Origin: Pseudomonas sp. PD9R
Lineage (GTDB): Bacteria > Pseudomonadota > Gammaproteobacteria > Pseudomonadales > Pseudomonadaceae
DNA: 64,000 bases
Assembly: GCF_019200975.1 (NCBI RefSeq)
Contig: NZ_JAHTMR010000010.1
Location: 186,001 to 250,000, forward strand
Direction of reading: 5' to 3'
Within the stretch, counting starts at the first letter, position 1. Each line of letters begins with the position of its first letter. The notes under the pieces are model-generated. The model worked only from the letters and a program-made list of their open reading frames with translations. It ran no database searches and had not been told where the DNA came from. Shown piece after piece: positions 44,327-53,695 of the stretch. The translations under genes and the position numbers were made by a program.

Positions 44327-46363
44327 TTACCTCGATAGCTGATTGAGTTCTTGTGAGACGAGCGGGGTGCCCGCCAAGGGCAGGCGCAAGGTGAAGCAGG
44401 TGCCTTGGCCCAGGGTCGATTGCACTTCCATCTGCCCTTTGTGGTTGTTGGTGATGATGAAGTAGGAGACCGACAGCCCAAGGCCTGTGCCCTGGCCGAT
44501 TTCCTTGGTGGTGAAAAACGGTTCGAACGTGCGCTTGCGTACACTTTCGCTCATGCCGACGCCGTTGTCCTCGACCTGGATTTCCGCCCAGGGCGGATTA
44601 AGCTTGGTGCGCAGGATGATGCGCCCCGGCTCGCTGTCGTCTTCGCGCTGATGAATGGCCTGGGCGGCGTTTTTCAGCAGGTTGAGCAGGACCTGCTCCA
44701 GTTCGTTGGCGGTGCCTGGTACCGGGCCTAACGTCGGGTCGAACTGGCGGATGATCGCCTGGCCCTTGAAGTCGAAACCGATGGCCAGGTCGAAGTCGTT
44801 GCCGGCAATTTCAACGGCTTGGTCTATCAGGGCCGGCAGGTTGCACGGGGCCATTTGCCGGGTGCTGCGGCGACTAAAGCTGAGCATGTGGGTGACGATT
44901 TTAGCTGCGCGGGCACCTGCCTGCTGAATGCCGTCCAGCAACTGCGGCACCTCCCGCGCTTTCAGGTAGTCATTGACCGTCGCTAGCTCGATGCCGACCT
45001 GCTCGGCCTGTTCGAGGTTCTTCGGCAGTTCGGGCGACAGGCGTCGGCGAATGTTCTGCACGTTGTGCAGGATCGCCCCCAATGGATTGTTGATTTCGTG
45101 AGCCATGCCAGCGGCGAGGCCGCCGACGGAGAGCATTTTCTCCGACTGCACCATCATTTCTTCCAGGGACAGGCGTTGGGTGATGTCATCGATCCGGATC
45201 ACCACGCCACGTCCTGCACCGCCCATCAGTGGATAAAAAGTCAGGGCGTAGTGTTTGGGTTCATCGTCCTTGATCCAGGTGACGCGCTCGATCTTGGCCA
45301 CCGTGTGTTGCTCGACGGTTTGCTTGAGCTGCGGCAGAAACGGTTTGAGCGGTTCGAAGGCAAGAAAGATCGGCTGGTTCAGCGCTTCGTCCAGACGCGT
45401 GCCGGAGAGGGCGCTGGCTTCCTGATTCCACTGCGTGACATAGAGTTGTTCGTCGAGGGCGATCAGCGCCGAGGGCATGGAGTCGATGATGCTGTTGAGG
45501 TAGTTCTGGAAACCGGTCAGCTTCTTTTCGATCTTGCTGCGCACCTGGACTTCGAGTTCCAGTTTGCGGTTTGTGTGTCGGGTTTCTTCAGCCAGGCCTT
45601 GGGCCTGGTCATAGGCAGCCTGGGAGTCATCCCGCGCCCGTTTGAGTTGCTGCTCCCGCGCCTCGATACGCGAGAGCATGGTGTTGAAGGCTTCGGCGAG
45701 GCTGCCGATTTCGTCGTGGTTACCGCGGGAGGCACGCAGGGCGTAGTTCTCCTCCCGGGTCACTTGTCGCGAAAGCTCTTCGAGTTGATGAATCGGCCGG
45801 GTAATCAGGCGTTTGATCTGCCGGGCGATCACCAGCCACAACAACACGCTGAAGATCAGAATCCCGAGACTCGCGGTCAGGGTGCCGGTGTAGAACGCCA
45901 TCGGCAGTTCGCTACTGGCCACCAACAGCAAATGGCCGGGTTCGGTGCCGGGGCGGGGCAGGGTGATTACTTGATTGCTGCGAAACTCGGTGGCCTGCCA
46001 GGATTCGATGTGCCGGTAGCGTTCTGGCAGGTTCAGATGATCGCCATGTTGCAACTGTGCCAGACGCTCGCCCTTGCCGTCATACAGGGCGGCCGCACGC
46101 AGCGGTGAATAGCTGTCGAGTTCATCCAGCAGGCGTTGCGCACTTTGCGGCGATGCCAGGGCCTCGGACACCAGGCTCGGGTTGGACACCAGTCGGCCGA
46201 TGGTCTGCAGGGCCTGTGGCGCCATGCTTTCCTGGGAAATGTAGTACGCGGCGCTGATAAACGTCAGGTTGGCGACCAGCAGGACCGTGGTCAACAGCAC
46301 CAGCAGGGCGGCCAGCAGTTTCTGGCCGACAGGAAGGTTTTCAAGGCGCTGGCGCAATGGCAT
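44327..46363 (-). CDS. Membrane sensor histidine kinase with HAMP and PAS
   Basis: The 678-residue protein has an N-terminal helix (LLAALLVLLTTVLLVANLTF), a periplasmic loop of about 120 residues, a second helix near 160-180 and a HAMP domain (RQIKRLITRPIHQLEELSRQ). A coiled-coil, a PAS domain (NSIIDSMPSALIALDEQLYV) and a HisKA domain with the phospho-accepting His in GMAHEINNPLGAILHNVQNI (about residue 420) follow. An HATPase domain with VEDNGVGMSE and GTGLGLSVSYFIITNNHKG ends the protein. The signal is unknown and no response regulator adjoins it, so its partner must be elsewhere. Confidence 0.9.
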   Translation of the reverse strand: MPLRQRLENLPVGQKLLAALLVLLTTVLLVANLTFISAAYYISQESMAPQALQTIGRLVSNPSLVSEALASPQSAQRLLDELDSYSPLRAAALYDGKGERLAQLQHGDHLNLPERYRHIESWQATEFRSNQVITLPRPGTEPGHLLLVASSELPMAFYTGTLTASLGILIFSVLLWLVIARQIKRLITRPIHQLEELSRQVTREENYALRASRGNHDEIGSLAEAFNTMLSRIEAREQQLKRARDDSQAAYDQAQGLAEETRHTNRKLELEVQVRSKIEKKLTGFQNYLNSIIDSMPSALIALDEQLYVTQWNQEASALSGTRLDEALNQPIFLAFEPLKPFLPQLKQTVEQHTVAKIERVTWIKDDEPKHYALTFYPLMGGAGRGVVIRIDDITQRLSLEEMMVQSEKMLSVGGLAAGMAHEINNPLGAILHNVQNIRRRLSPELPKNLEQAEQVGIELATVNDYLKAREVPQLLDGIQQAGARAAKIVTHMLSFSRRSTRQMAPCNLPALIDQAVEIAGNDFDLAIGFDFKGQAIIRQFDPTLGPVPGTANELEQVLLNLLKNAAQAIHQREDDSEPGRIILRTKLNPPWAEIQVEDNGVGMSESVRKRTFEPFFTTKEIGQGTGLGLSVSYFIITNNHKGQMEVQSTLGQGTCFTLRLPLAGTPLVSQELNQLSR

Positions 46364-46408
46364 CTGGTTTTTCGCTACAAAGGAACAAGTGGCCAGCGTA
46401 GCCGCTGC

Positions 46409-47326
46409 TCAGTCGCTGGGCAATCCAAGGCTGAGCAGGCGGGCAATCAGCCGCTGTTGCAGTTGATTGAGATGGGGCAGGTTCAGCTTGTGTCTGTCGG
46501 CGGCTTTGCAGGCGTAACCCAGCAGGTAGCTGATTTCGGTCCGGCGTCGATTGCTGACATCTTGATACATGGAGGAGAAATTGGCGGCGGTGGCGTGGAT
46601 CACCCGCTCGACTTCCTGTTGCAGGTTCTGCGCCGCTGCCGGTTGACCGCACCGCTCAAGCAGTTCGGTCAGCTCGCCGCAGAGCGTGGCCACTTCACAG
46701 TGATGGTCCTGCAAGCCGCCATTGCGGCAATCGTGCAGCACCGTCAGGGGGTTGATTGCACAGTTGAGTGCCAGTTTGCGCCACAGTCTGGTCAGAATCT
46801 CGGTGCTCCATTCATGAGGAATACCGGCGGCGTTCAAGTCATCCAGCCAGATTGGCGCCACTGGGTGGCCAGCATCCCCGAGCCAGGTGAAACCGTGGCC
46901 GGCGAACACCACACTCCAGGCGCCATCGCGGAACGCGCCTTCGGTGCTCGACGCATAAATACAGCGCGCCTGCGGCACCTGTGCTGCCACGGCGTCCTGA
47001 CTGCCCAGGCCGTTCTGCAAAAGAATCAGCTCGGCACCGGGCGCCAGGCGTTGCGCCACCTGTGCCACGGCCTTCTCGGCGTCGTAGGCTTTACAGGCGA
47101 CCAACAGGCGATTGATAGGTTCGGCGCTGTCCGCCGTTTCTGCGGGCACCGGGTAACACTTTGCTTCGCCGTGCTCGACCAGCGTCAGCCCGCCGGCGGC
47201 CTCGTATGCCTGCAAGCGCTCAGCGTCCCTCACAATCAGCCGCACCGGTGCCCCGGCCCGCGCCAGACGCGTCGCCCACAAGGTACCGAGACTGCCGGCC
47301 CCCAGAACATGCCAGGTAGTGGACAT
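46409..47326 (-). CDS. panE: 2-dehydropantoate 2-reductase (ketopantoate reductase)
   Basis: The 305-residue enzyme reduces 2-dehydropantoate with NADPH on the route to pantothenate and CoA. The N-terminal Rossmann motif is WHVLGAGSLGTLWATRLARA, followed by LLVACKAYDAEKAV and LILLQNGLGSQDAV. The C-terminal ApbA domain carries the catalytic Lys in LTRLWRKLALNCAINPLTVL. It begins 45 bp before the histidine kinase on the same strand. Confidence 0.9.
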   Translation of the reverse strand: MSTTWHVLGAGSLGTLWATRLARAGAPVRLIVRDAERLQAYEAAGGLTLVEHGEAKCYPVPAETADSAEPINRLLVACKAYDAEKAVAQVAQRLAPGAELILLQNGLGSQDAVAAQVPQARCIYASSTEGAFRDGAWSVVFAGHGFTWLGDAGHPVAPIWLDDLNAAGIPHEWSTEILTRLWRKLALNCAINPLTVLHDCRNGGLQDHHCEVATLCGELTELLERCGQPAAAQNLQQEVERVIHATAANFSSMYQDVSNRRRTEISYLLGYACKAADRHKLNLPHLNQLQQRLIARLLSLGLPSD

Positions 47327-47460
47327 CAGCTTTTTGCTCTGATTAACGCGCGCATGGAAGGCTCGCAGTGAATGATAGGAAAGACCCGTTATAATCAGCG
47401 CGGATTTTTATCGCAAGCCAGGTGTGCTTCATCGGCGCGCCCTTTTATTGGAGAGATTAC

Positions 47461-47946
47461 ATGCCGTCGTTCGACGTGGTATCCGAACTGGACAAACACG
47501 AAGTCACCAACGCGGTCGAAAACGCCGTCAAGGAACTCGATCGTCGTTATGACCTGAAAGGCAAAGGCAGCTTCGAGTTCAAGGAAAAGGACCTGACTGT
47601 CAACCTGACCGCCGAAGCGGACTTCCAGCTTGAAGCGATGATTGAGATCCTCAAGCTGGCGCTGGTCAAGCGCAAGATCGACGTGCAGTGCCTTGAGGTC
47701 AAGGACGCTTTTGCATCGGGCAAGCTGATGAAGCAGGAAGCCGTCCTCAAGGAAGGCATCGACAAGGAGATGGCGAAAAAGATCGTCGCTCACGTCAAAG
47801 ACGCCAAGCTCAAGGTCCAGGCCGCCATTCAGGGCGAGCAAGTGCGCATCACCGGCAAGAAACGCGACGACCTGCAGGAAGCCATTGCAGCACTGCGCGC
47901 CAAGGAATTCGGCATGCCGCTGCAGTTCAACAACTTCCGCGACTGA
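47461..47946 (+). CDS. YajQ-family c-di-GMP-binding protein
   Basis: The 161-residue protein matches the YajQ (DUF520) family end to end: PSFDVVSELDKHEVTNAVEN, then RYDLKGKGSFEFKEKDLTVN and IRITGKKRDDLQEAIAAL. YajQ homologues in Xanthomonas and Pseudomonas bind c-di-GMP and influence gene expression. The ATG at 47461 has GGAGAG upstream. With the diguanylate cyclase and PilZ genes it is the third likely c-di-GMP protein in the window. Confidence 0.94.
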   Translation: MPSFDVVSELDKHEVTNAVENAVKELDRRYDLKGKGSFEFKEKDLTVNLTAEADFQLEAMIEILKLALVKRKIDVQCLEVKDAFASGKLMKQEAVLKEGIDKEMAKKIVAHVKDAKLKVQAAIQGEQVRITGKKRDDLQEAIAALRAKEFGMPLQFNNFRD

Positions 47947-48083
47947 TGTAACAAGCGGGAACCTCTCGGCGTTTTCGGCGTCCGAGGCCCAAGCAACGGT
48001 AGAAACGACTGGCCCTGGTGGGGTCGGTTTTTTCTGCCGTTTATTTTTCGTGTGCCGGGTAGCCGGAAAGCAGGAGATAGCAG

Positions 48084-48926
48084 ATGGATATAAATGCCGA
48101 AGTAGACAACCTGGTCAGGGTATCCCAAACCTGGATTCCGATGATCATGGAATACGGCAGTCGTGTACTGCTGGCGGTCATCACCTTGGCTATCGGTTGG
48201 TGGCTGATCAACAAGGTCACGAAAAAGCTTGGCGGCCTGATTGCATTGCGTAACGCCGACCTGGCGCTGCAAGGCTTCATCAGCAGCCTGGCGAACATCA
48301 TTCTGAAGATTTTGCTGATCGTCAGCGTGGCGTCGATGATCGGTGTGGAAACCACGTCGTTCGTGGCCGCGATCGGTGCGGCGGGTCTGGCCATTGGTCT
48401 GGCGTTGCAGGGCAGCCTGGCAAACTTTGCCGGCGGTGTGCTGATTTTGTTGTTCCGCCCGTTCCGTATTGGCGACTGGATCGAAGCCCAAGGCGTTGCC
48501 GGCACGGTCGACAGCATCCAGATTTTCCACACCGTGCTGCGCACCGGTGATAACAAGACCATCATCGTGCCAAACGGTAATCTGTCGAACGGTATCATTA
48601 CCAACACAAACCGCCAGCCGACTCGAAAAGTCGTGTTTGATGTTGGCGTTGATTACGAAGCGGACTTGCAGATGGCCCGCCAAGTATTGCTGGAGTTGGC
48701 CAAGGATCCGCGTGTTTTGGCAGAACCGGCCCCTCAGGCAGTGATCTCGACATTGGGTGATAGCTCGATCACTGTGTCCCTGCGAGTGTGGGTAAAAACA
48801 GCGGATTATTGGGATGTGATGTTCATGTTTAACGAGCAATCCCGTGATCGTTTGAAAAAGGCCGGTATCGACATTCCATTCCCGCAACGGGTTGTTCGTG
48901 TGGTTCAGGAAGCAACAGTGCAATAA
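48084..48926 (+). CDS. mscS: Small-conductance mechanosensitive channel MscS
   Basis: The 280-residue protein has three membrane helices in residues 25-110, with the pore helix AIGAAGLAIGLALQGSLANF typical of MscS TM3, and then the beta-domain FRIGDWIEAQGVAGTVDSIQ with PNGNLSNGIITN and the C-terminal cytoplasmic vestibule. It opens under membrane tension to release solutes. It is monocistronic with a terminator after it; the ATG follows GCAGGAGATAGCAG. Confidence 0.95.
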   Translation: MDINAEVDNLVRVSQTWIPMIMEYGSRVLLAVITLAIGWWLINKVTKKLGGLIALRNADLALQGFISSLANIILKILLIVSVASMIGVETTSFVAAIGAAGLAIGLALQGSLANFAGGVLILLFRPFRIGDWIEAQGVAGTVDSIQIFHTVLRTGDNKTIIVPNGNLSNGIITNTNRQPTRKVVFDVGVDYEADLQMARQVLLELAKDPRVLAEPAPQAVISTLGDSSITVSLRVWVKTADYWDVMFMFNEQSRDRLKKAGIDIPFPQRVVRVVQEATVQ

Positions 48927-48948
48927 GCGTTCTTTTGTTAGTTGCCAG

Positions 48949-48981
48949 GCCCAAGGAATTAATAGTTTCTTGGGCTTTTTT
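48949..48981 (+). terminator. Rho-independent terminator after mscS
   Basis: GCCCAAG pairs with CTTGGGC around a 13-nt AT-rich loop and is followed by TTTTTTG, 23 bp after the stop codon. Confidence 0.8.
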
Positions 48982-49063
48982 GTGACTTTTGATCAGTTCA
49001 TTTCAAAAAGTACTAATGTCAGGAGTGGAAGTTGTTTGTCATTGCGCTCGATATGTAGCAGGC

Positions 49064-49105
49064 ATAAAAAAACCGCCCACCCGAAGAGGTGGACGGTTTT
49101 TTCGA
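49064..49105. terminator. Bidirectional terminator between mscS and the porin gene
   Basis: AAAAACCGCCCACC pairs with GGTGGACGGTTTTT with one mismatch; A and T runs flank the stem on both sides. It ends the minus-strand porin gene. Confidence 0.85.
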
Positions 49106-49134
49106 TCTACAGTACTTCCGGTCTTACACCCTGA

Positions 49135-50463
49135 TTACAGGATGCTCAGCGGGTACTCAACGATCACACGGGTGTCGTACAGGTCAGACGAGTAGTTGCT
49201 ATACGCTTCGTTCGAGCGATAGTTGGCGAAGCGCAGACGGAACGACAGGTCTTTAGCTGGACCTTCCTGCACTACGTACTTGGACTCGACGTTCCATTCG
49301 TATTCCTTACCTTCGCCAGCGTTGGCAACGGTAATGTTGTCACCCTTCACGTAACGGGTCATGAAGCTCAGACCAGGCACGCCGTAGGAAGCCATGTTCA
49401 GGTCGTAGCGAGCCTGCCACGATTTCTCGTCGCGACCCACGAAGTCGGAGATCTGAATGGAGTTGGATACGAAGATGGTGCTGTTACCGTCAACGCCGTA
49501 GTAGTAAGCGTTGTCACCGCTGGATTGCTGGTAAGCAACGGTGAACTTGTGGGCACCGAGGCTATACGCACCAGCCAGGGACCACAGGTTGTTGTCCACA
49601 CCCAGGGTGCCGTCGCCAATGGCATCAACCGTGTCACCACGTTTGTCGCCTTTGGTTTTGTACCCGTTCAGATCGAAGTTCAGGGACTGATCGTCAGTGA
49701 TCGGCAGGGTGTAGTTCAGGTTGACGTAGTACTTTTTGAAGTACTGATCAGCATCCGACGCAGCCAGGGCACCGGTGAAGTTGTCGGTGAAGGCGTAGCT
49801 GGCACCGAAGATGTTGATGGCGCTGCTCAGGCCTTTGCCGTGGTTGCCGTCATCATCGGAGATGCCGCCGATGCTGTCTTTAGCCATACCGGTTTGTTTG
49901 CTCAGAGCGGTGAAGCGACCGGCGCTCAGTTCCAGGCCTTTGATTTCCTTGGAAGTGATCAGGGTACCGGTAGCAACTTCTGGCAGCAGACGGCTGTCGT
50001 CGGTAGCGAATACTGGACTGGCAACGAATTGCTGGCCGTATTTCAGGACGGTGTCGGAGAGACGCAGTTTGACTGCACCACCGGTTTTGCCTTGGGATTT
50101 TTCTTCGTTGCCGTCGCTATCGACTGCGAACAGGCCGTTACCACGGTGGCCCGAGCCGCCGTCAAGTTTGGCCGAACCCATTGCCATGGCGTCGATACCG
50201 AAACCAACAGTACCTTGAGTGAAGCCCGACTCGTAAGTGAGCAACTGGCTGATACCGGAATCCTGACGATAGCCGGAATCGGAGTTGGACGGGTTGCTTG
50301 CACCGTTTTTGTAGTCGCGGTTCATGTACTCAAAACGGGTTTTGAGTTTCAGGCTCTGGTCGCCCAGGAAACCCTTGGAGTCATCCTGAGAAGACGCCAC
50401 TGCGAACTGCGAGGTACCAGCTGCAACAGCCAGTGCGATCATGCTCCACTTCATCACGCGCAT
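49135..50463 (-). CDS. OprD-family outer-membrane porin
   Basis: The 442-residue protein has a signal peptide (MKWSMIALAVAAGTSQFAVA, cleaved near residue 23) and alternating amphipathic beta strands ending in the outer-membrane signature with a C-terminal hydrophobic residue (RVIVEYPLSIL). Strand and loop blocks such as LKTRFEYMNRDYKNG and the SGRFTAL-like ELSAGRFTALSKQ match OprD-family specific porins, perhaps the OprE/OprQ subgroup. These take up small organic acids or basic amino acids; the substrate is not readable. A perfect inverted repeat lies in its promoter region. Confidence 0.9.
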   Translation of the reverse strand: MRVMKWSMIALAVAAGTSQFAVASSQDDSKGFLGDQSLKLKTRFEYMNRDYKNGASNPSNSDSGYRQDSGISQLLTYESGFTQGTVGFGIDAMAMGSAKLDGGSGHRGNGLFAVDSDGNEEKSQGKTGGAVKLRLSDTVLKYGQQFVASPVFATDDSRLLPEVATGTLITSKEIKGLELSAGRFTALSKQTGMAKDSIGGISDDDGNHGKGLSSAINIFGASYAFTDNFTGALAASDADQYFKKYYVNLNYTLPITDDQSLNFDLNGYKTKGDKRGDTVDAIGDGTLGVDNNLWSLAGAYSLGAHKFTVAYQQSSGDNAYYYGVDGNSTIFVSNSIQISDFVGRDEKSWQARYDLNMASYGVPGLSFMTRYVKGDNITVANAGEGKEYEWNVESKYVVQEGPAKDLSFRLRFANYRSNEAYSNYSSDLYDTRVIVEYPLSIL

Positions 50464-51372
50464 CGTGATTTGCTCCTTTGGTTTTTAGAAGAGTACTGCC
50501 GTCCCACCTGTTTTATTATCTGGGCGGCTCTTTCTTTTTGTGTCGGCGCAAACTTATATCACGCCGACAATGTTGGCGATACTTGCGCATCTAACCTTTC
50601 AGCTTCTTTACGACCCTGTCGCAGACAGCTTGCTAGATGTCGCAAATTTACAGCCCCGATGCAACCGGACTGACAACTTTAATGCTGTTTCTGGGCTTGA
50701 ACATCGGTAAAAAGAGTCCCTGGTGAAACGTTGAATCTCCATCGGGCTACCCTGCCACGGTTTTAATTTGTCTTAAGGTTCCCACTTCCAGCGGTGCCTT
50801 ATAGACGATGTGGGTGTGAATGCAACAAGCGTGCACAAATCAGAGATCTGCTGATATTTTTTTCTGAATAGCTGCTTGATGCGGTAAAAACCTCATAAAA
50901 CCGGGGGTCTCATGTCTATGTTGTTTGGGCTTGACGCCATGGTTTGCATCGTGTTGCACCATCATGTCCGGTGGCGTGACAGCCAAAAACGTTACCGGTT
51001 CACCCCGCCAGTGAGTAATTGGCGGATGTCGAAGCACTCAGCGTAGACGTACTGTACGGTTTTGGTGCAAAAAATTTTACTCGCTGTACTGAATTCATAC
51101 AGCTGCGCGTTTTCCGGTATTTGAACGAGTCCGCGTTTATCAGTCCTTTCAGCGTTTTTCAACGCTGCCGGTTCGGTAATGGTGCGTTTCATCAGGAAAT
51201 GTTTCATCCCGGGGCGGACCAAGGCCATTCGCAAATTTACAATAGGGGCCAGGCGATGGTTCGTCGTGAAGCGGGCGACGTTCGCAGGTATGCTGCCGTC
51301 CAGTCGCTTGGTGCGCGATCTCTCGGGATGGGCGCTAAGCTGAAATTTGATTACCTTGCGGGAGTGCGCGCA
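50464..51372. other. 909-bp region without a convincing gene
   Basis: Between the porin and HIT genes no frame shows a good start site or recognisable family. It holds the porin promoter area with the inverted repeat at 50541-50569, AT-rich stretches near 50500-50560 and 51060-51110, and, at its end, the GGGAG ribosome-binding site of the HIT gene. Frames at 50840-51037 and 50992-51234 (minus) and 51019-51372 (plus) were considered and not called. Confidence 0.6.
50541..50569 (-). promoter_or_regulatory. 8-bp perfect inverted repeat in the porin promoter region
   Basis: TGTCGGCG (50541-50548) and CGCCGACA (50562-50569) are perfect complements around a 13-nt AT-rich core that contains a TATAAG (-10-like) hexamer on the minus strand. 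It is about 80-105 bp ahead of the porin start. It may be an operator overlapping the promoter. Confidence 0.5.
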
Positions 51373-51798
51373 GTGTTTGCTTTAGATCCACGACTTCAAC
51401 AAGACACGCTACCGATCGGTGATTTCCCGCTTTGCAGATTACTGTTGTCCAACGATTCGAACTATCCCTGGTTCATCCTTGTACCTCGTCGGGACGATAT
51501 CAGCGAGATATTTCAGTTGGATGTCGCCGATCAACTGCAACTTTGGACGGAAACCAACGCGCTGGCGGAATTGCTCAAAGACTTGCTGGGTGCCGATAAA
51601 ATGAACATCGCGGCACTGGGTAACGTGGTCAGCCAGTTACACATGCATGTGATTGTGCGCAAGCGTGAGGACGCCGCCTGGCCGGCTCCAGTCTGGGGCA
51701 GGCACCCAGCCACGCCGTACAGTGCAGAGCAGGTCGCGGCGATTCGTGAACGTCTGCGCCTGGTGTTGACCGAAAACTTCACCTTCGTGGAGGCTTGA
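51373..51798 (+). CDS. HIT-family protein
   Basis: The 141-residue protein has the histidine-triad core LHMHVIVRK with preceding SQ, and a PWFILVPRRDDISEIFQL block. HIT proteins are small nucleotide hydrolases or transferases. The start is a GTG giving FALDPRLQQDTLPIGDFPLC; a GGGAG lies 9 nt upstream. The open frame reaches over 350 nt further upstream without a convincing start. SlyX follows after 3 bp. Confidence 0.86.
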   Translation: MFALDPRLQQDTLPIGDFPLCRLLLSNDSNYPWFILVPRRDDISEIFQLDVADQLQLWTETNALAELLKDLLGADKMNIAALGNVVSQLHMHVIVRKREDAAWPAPVWGRHPATPYSAEQVAAIRERLRLVLTENFTFVEA

Positions 51799-51801
51799 AT
51801 C

Positions 51802-52008
51802 ATGAGCCTGGAAAACCGCGTTACCGATCTGGAGAGCCAGTTGGCGTTTCAGGATGACACCATCCAGGCATTGAACGATGTGTTGGCCGCACAGCAGCGT
51901 GTGGTCGAGCGCCTTCAGCTGCAAATGGCCGCGTTGCTCAAGCGTCAGGAAGAAATGGTTGGCCAGTTCGAGTCTTTCGAGGACGAGGCGCCACCGCCCC
52001 ATTACTGA
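51802..52008 (+). CDS. slyX: SlyX family protein
   Basis: The 68-residue protein is a short coiled-coil: NRVTDLESQLAFQDDTIQAL, then LNDVLAAQQRVVERLQLQM. It ends with PPPHY, the usual SlyX tail. Function is unknown. It is 3 bp behind the HIT gene, so the two are cotranscribed, with a terminator directly after. Confidence 0.93.
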   Translation: MSLENRVTDLESQLAFQDDTIQALNDVLAAQQRVVERLQLQMAALLKRQEEMVGQFESFEDEAPPPHY

Positions 52009-52019
52009 ATACGCAGGCA

Positions 52020-52060
52020 ATAAAAAACCGCGAACAGCCTGGCTGTCCGCGGTTTTTTTA
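52020..52060. terminator. Terminator between slyX and the membrane cold-shock gene
   Basis: AAAAAACCGCG with GACAGC-type stem pairs with CCGCGGTTTTTT around CCTGG, with A and T runs on the outside. It serves both convergent genes. Confidence 0.88.
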
Positions 52061-52069
52061 TGCCTTCAA

Positions 52070-52672
52070 TCAGCGCCGCGGCAGGGCGGCGATCACATCT
52101 TCGGCTTGCAGGCCTTTGTCGCGATTCATCACGGAGAACTCCACGCGCTGGCCTTCGACCAGGACGCGATGACCCTCGCCGCGAATGGCCCGGAAATGCA
52201 CGAAAATATCATCGCCGGAGTCGCGGGAAATAAAGCCGAAGCCTTTAGAGGTGTTGAACCACTTTACGGTGCCGGTATCGCGGTTGCTCATGTCGTAGCT
52301 TGGCGAGGCGGCGGCCGGTGACGATTTGTAGAAGCTGACGGCCAGGTGCAGGGCAACGGCAATCAGGGCCGCGACCAGGCTGAACAGAACGGCAGGCTGA
52401 CCGGCGATAACCGGCATCGGTGCGATCAGTGTCAGGGTTTGCAGGAAAACAGCCAGAATCAGCAGGGCGCTGACCAGGTTTTGCAGTTGATGGCGCGGGC
52501 CTTTGTTCCAGTAAGGAATAACTGGAGCGAGGGTCAGGTTGAGCAGGCCGAAAAAGGCCAGGTACAGCGCGTCAGGTTGTTGCAGGTAAGGTACGGCTTC
52601 AGATCGCAGGCTAGGGATGAAGGACAGCAGCAAGGCCGCTGCGCCCATTAGCAGGTGGACGATTTTCAACAT
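52070..52672 (-). CDS. Membrane protein with C-terminal cold-shock domain
   Basis: The 200-residue protein has four hydrophobic segments in residues 1-110 (for example LVSALLILAVFLQTLTLIAP and VLFSLVAALIAVALHLAVSF), a short linker, and a complete cold-shock domain: GTVKWFNTSKGFGFISRDSG with the RNP1 KGFGFI and then DDIFVHFRAI (RNP2). It ends ALPRR. The cold-shock domain would bind single-stranded nucleic acid at the inner face of the membrane. The membrane part is not a family I can name. The ATG at 52672 begins the first membrane segment. Confidence 0.85.
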   Translation of the reverse strand: MLKIVHLLMGAAALLLSFIPSLRSEAVPYLQQPDALYLAFFGLLNLTLAPVIPYWNKGPRHQLQNLVSALLILAVFLQTLTLIAPMPVIAGQPAVLFSLVAALIAVALHLAVSFYKSSPAAASPSYDMSNRDTGTVKWFNTSKGFGFISRDSGDDIFVHFRAIRGEGHRVLVEGQRVEFSVMNRDKGLQAEDVIAALPRR

Positions 52673-52960
52673 TTTGATTAACTCACGTTAAGACGGATCA
52701 CAAGGAAGAGCTGATGGAGCACGGTTCGCTTCAGAGCAATAAGAGGCGTTGGGCACGTACCCGGTATCAGCCTATGCGCAGCGCCCGGAAAATATAGGCG
52801 CCAGCGACACACTGCCTATTTAACAGCAAAGCCTGTGGCTACTCAAATCAAGGAGGCCGGCGGTGCATCGAGGGCGATTTGTCGCAGGCTAAAGGGTGAT
52901 GGGCTTGCTAGAGTGGTCTTGCACCTGTCGGATGAACTTCATCGCCTTTAGGGGAAAAAC

Positions 52961-53431
52961 ATGGCAATCGATATTGGAATCAGTGAAGAGGACCGCAAGT
53001 CCATCGTCGATGGACTGTCGCGTCTGCTGTCGGACACTTACGTACTTTATTTGAAAACCCATAACTTTCACTGGAACGTCACCGGTCCCATGTTTCGGAC
53101 CCTGCATTTGATGTTCGAAGAGCAATACAACGAGCTGGCCCTGGCGGTCGATTCGATTGCCGAACGAATTCGCGCGCTCGGATTTCCGGCACCGGGTGCG
53201 TATTCAGTTTATGCGCGGCTGTCTTCTATTAAGGAAGAGGAGGGCGTTCCTGCTGCCGAAGACATGATCAAGCAGCTGGTCGAGGGCCAGGAAGCGGTAA
53301 CACGCACGGCTCGGGGGATTTTTCCGCTACTCGACAAGGTCAGTGACGAACCTACGGCTGACCTGCTGACCCAGCGTATGCAGGTTCACGAAAAAACCGC
53401 GTGGATGCTGCGGTCACTGCTGGCTGAATAA
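52961..53431 (+). CDS. dps: Dps-family ferritin-like protein
   Basis: The 156-residue protein is a Dps-type mini-ferritin. The ferroxidase ligands appear in KTHNFHWNVTGPMFRTLHLM and FEEQYNELA (His, Asp-position residue and Glu), with further helices (AIAERIRALGFPAPGAYSVY). Dps dodecamers store iron and protect DNA in oxidative or stationary stress. A putative AAGGAG lies upstream within 290 bp of otherwise empty DNA; a stem-loop follows the gene. Confidence 0.93.
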   Translation: MAIDIGISEEDRKSIVDGLSRLLSDTYVLYLKTHNFHWNVTGPMFRTLHLMFEEQYNELALAVDSIAERIRALGFPAPGAYSVYARLSSIKEEEGVPAAEDMIKQLVEGQEAVTRTARGIFPLLDKVSDEPTADLLTQRMQVHEKTAWMLRSLLAE

Positions 53432-53440
53432 CCCCGTTGT

Positions 53441-53477
53441 CTGCGGACAGCACGCTTGAGTGTTGTCCGCGGCTTGT
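53441..53477 (+). terminator. Stem-loop terminator after dps
   Basis: GCGGACAGCA pairs with TGTTGTCCGC (one G-T pair) around an 8-nt loop and is followed by GGCTTGTTT. Weak T tail. Confidence 0.55.
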
Positions 53478-53695
53478 TTGTACTGTCGATAAAACGCCGG
53501 CTCATCGAGTGATCTTTCGCCAATCACTGTGGGAAAAAGTCCGGAGTAGGACGCGCTCCATGATCTGCCTTCCACTGTTGGCTTATCCTACGCGGACGGT
53601 CATAAAGTCATCTGGATATAACTTTGCCCTCGCGGTTTTATAAGCAGACAGATTGCGCTTATGGAAACCAGGAATGGCAAAGGAGTGTCAACGCG

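Noticed and set aside
47970..48035. Terminator between yajQ and mscS
   Set aside because: T-rich GGTCGGTTTTTT is present but the stem is poor, so it was not called.
51019..51372. Upstream extension of the HIT frame
   Set aside because: Open for over 350 nt but lacks a start with a ribosome-binding site, and the conserved protein begins at the GTG at 51373.
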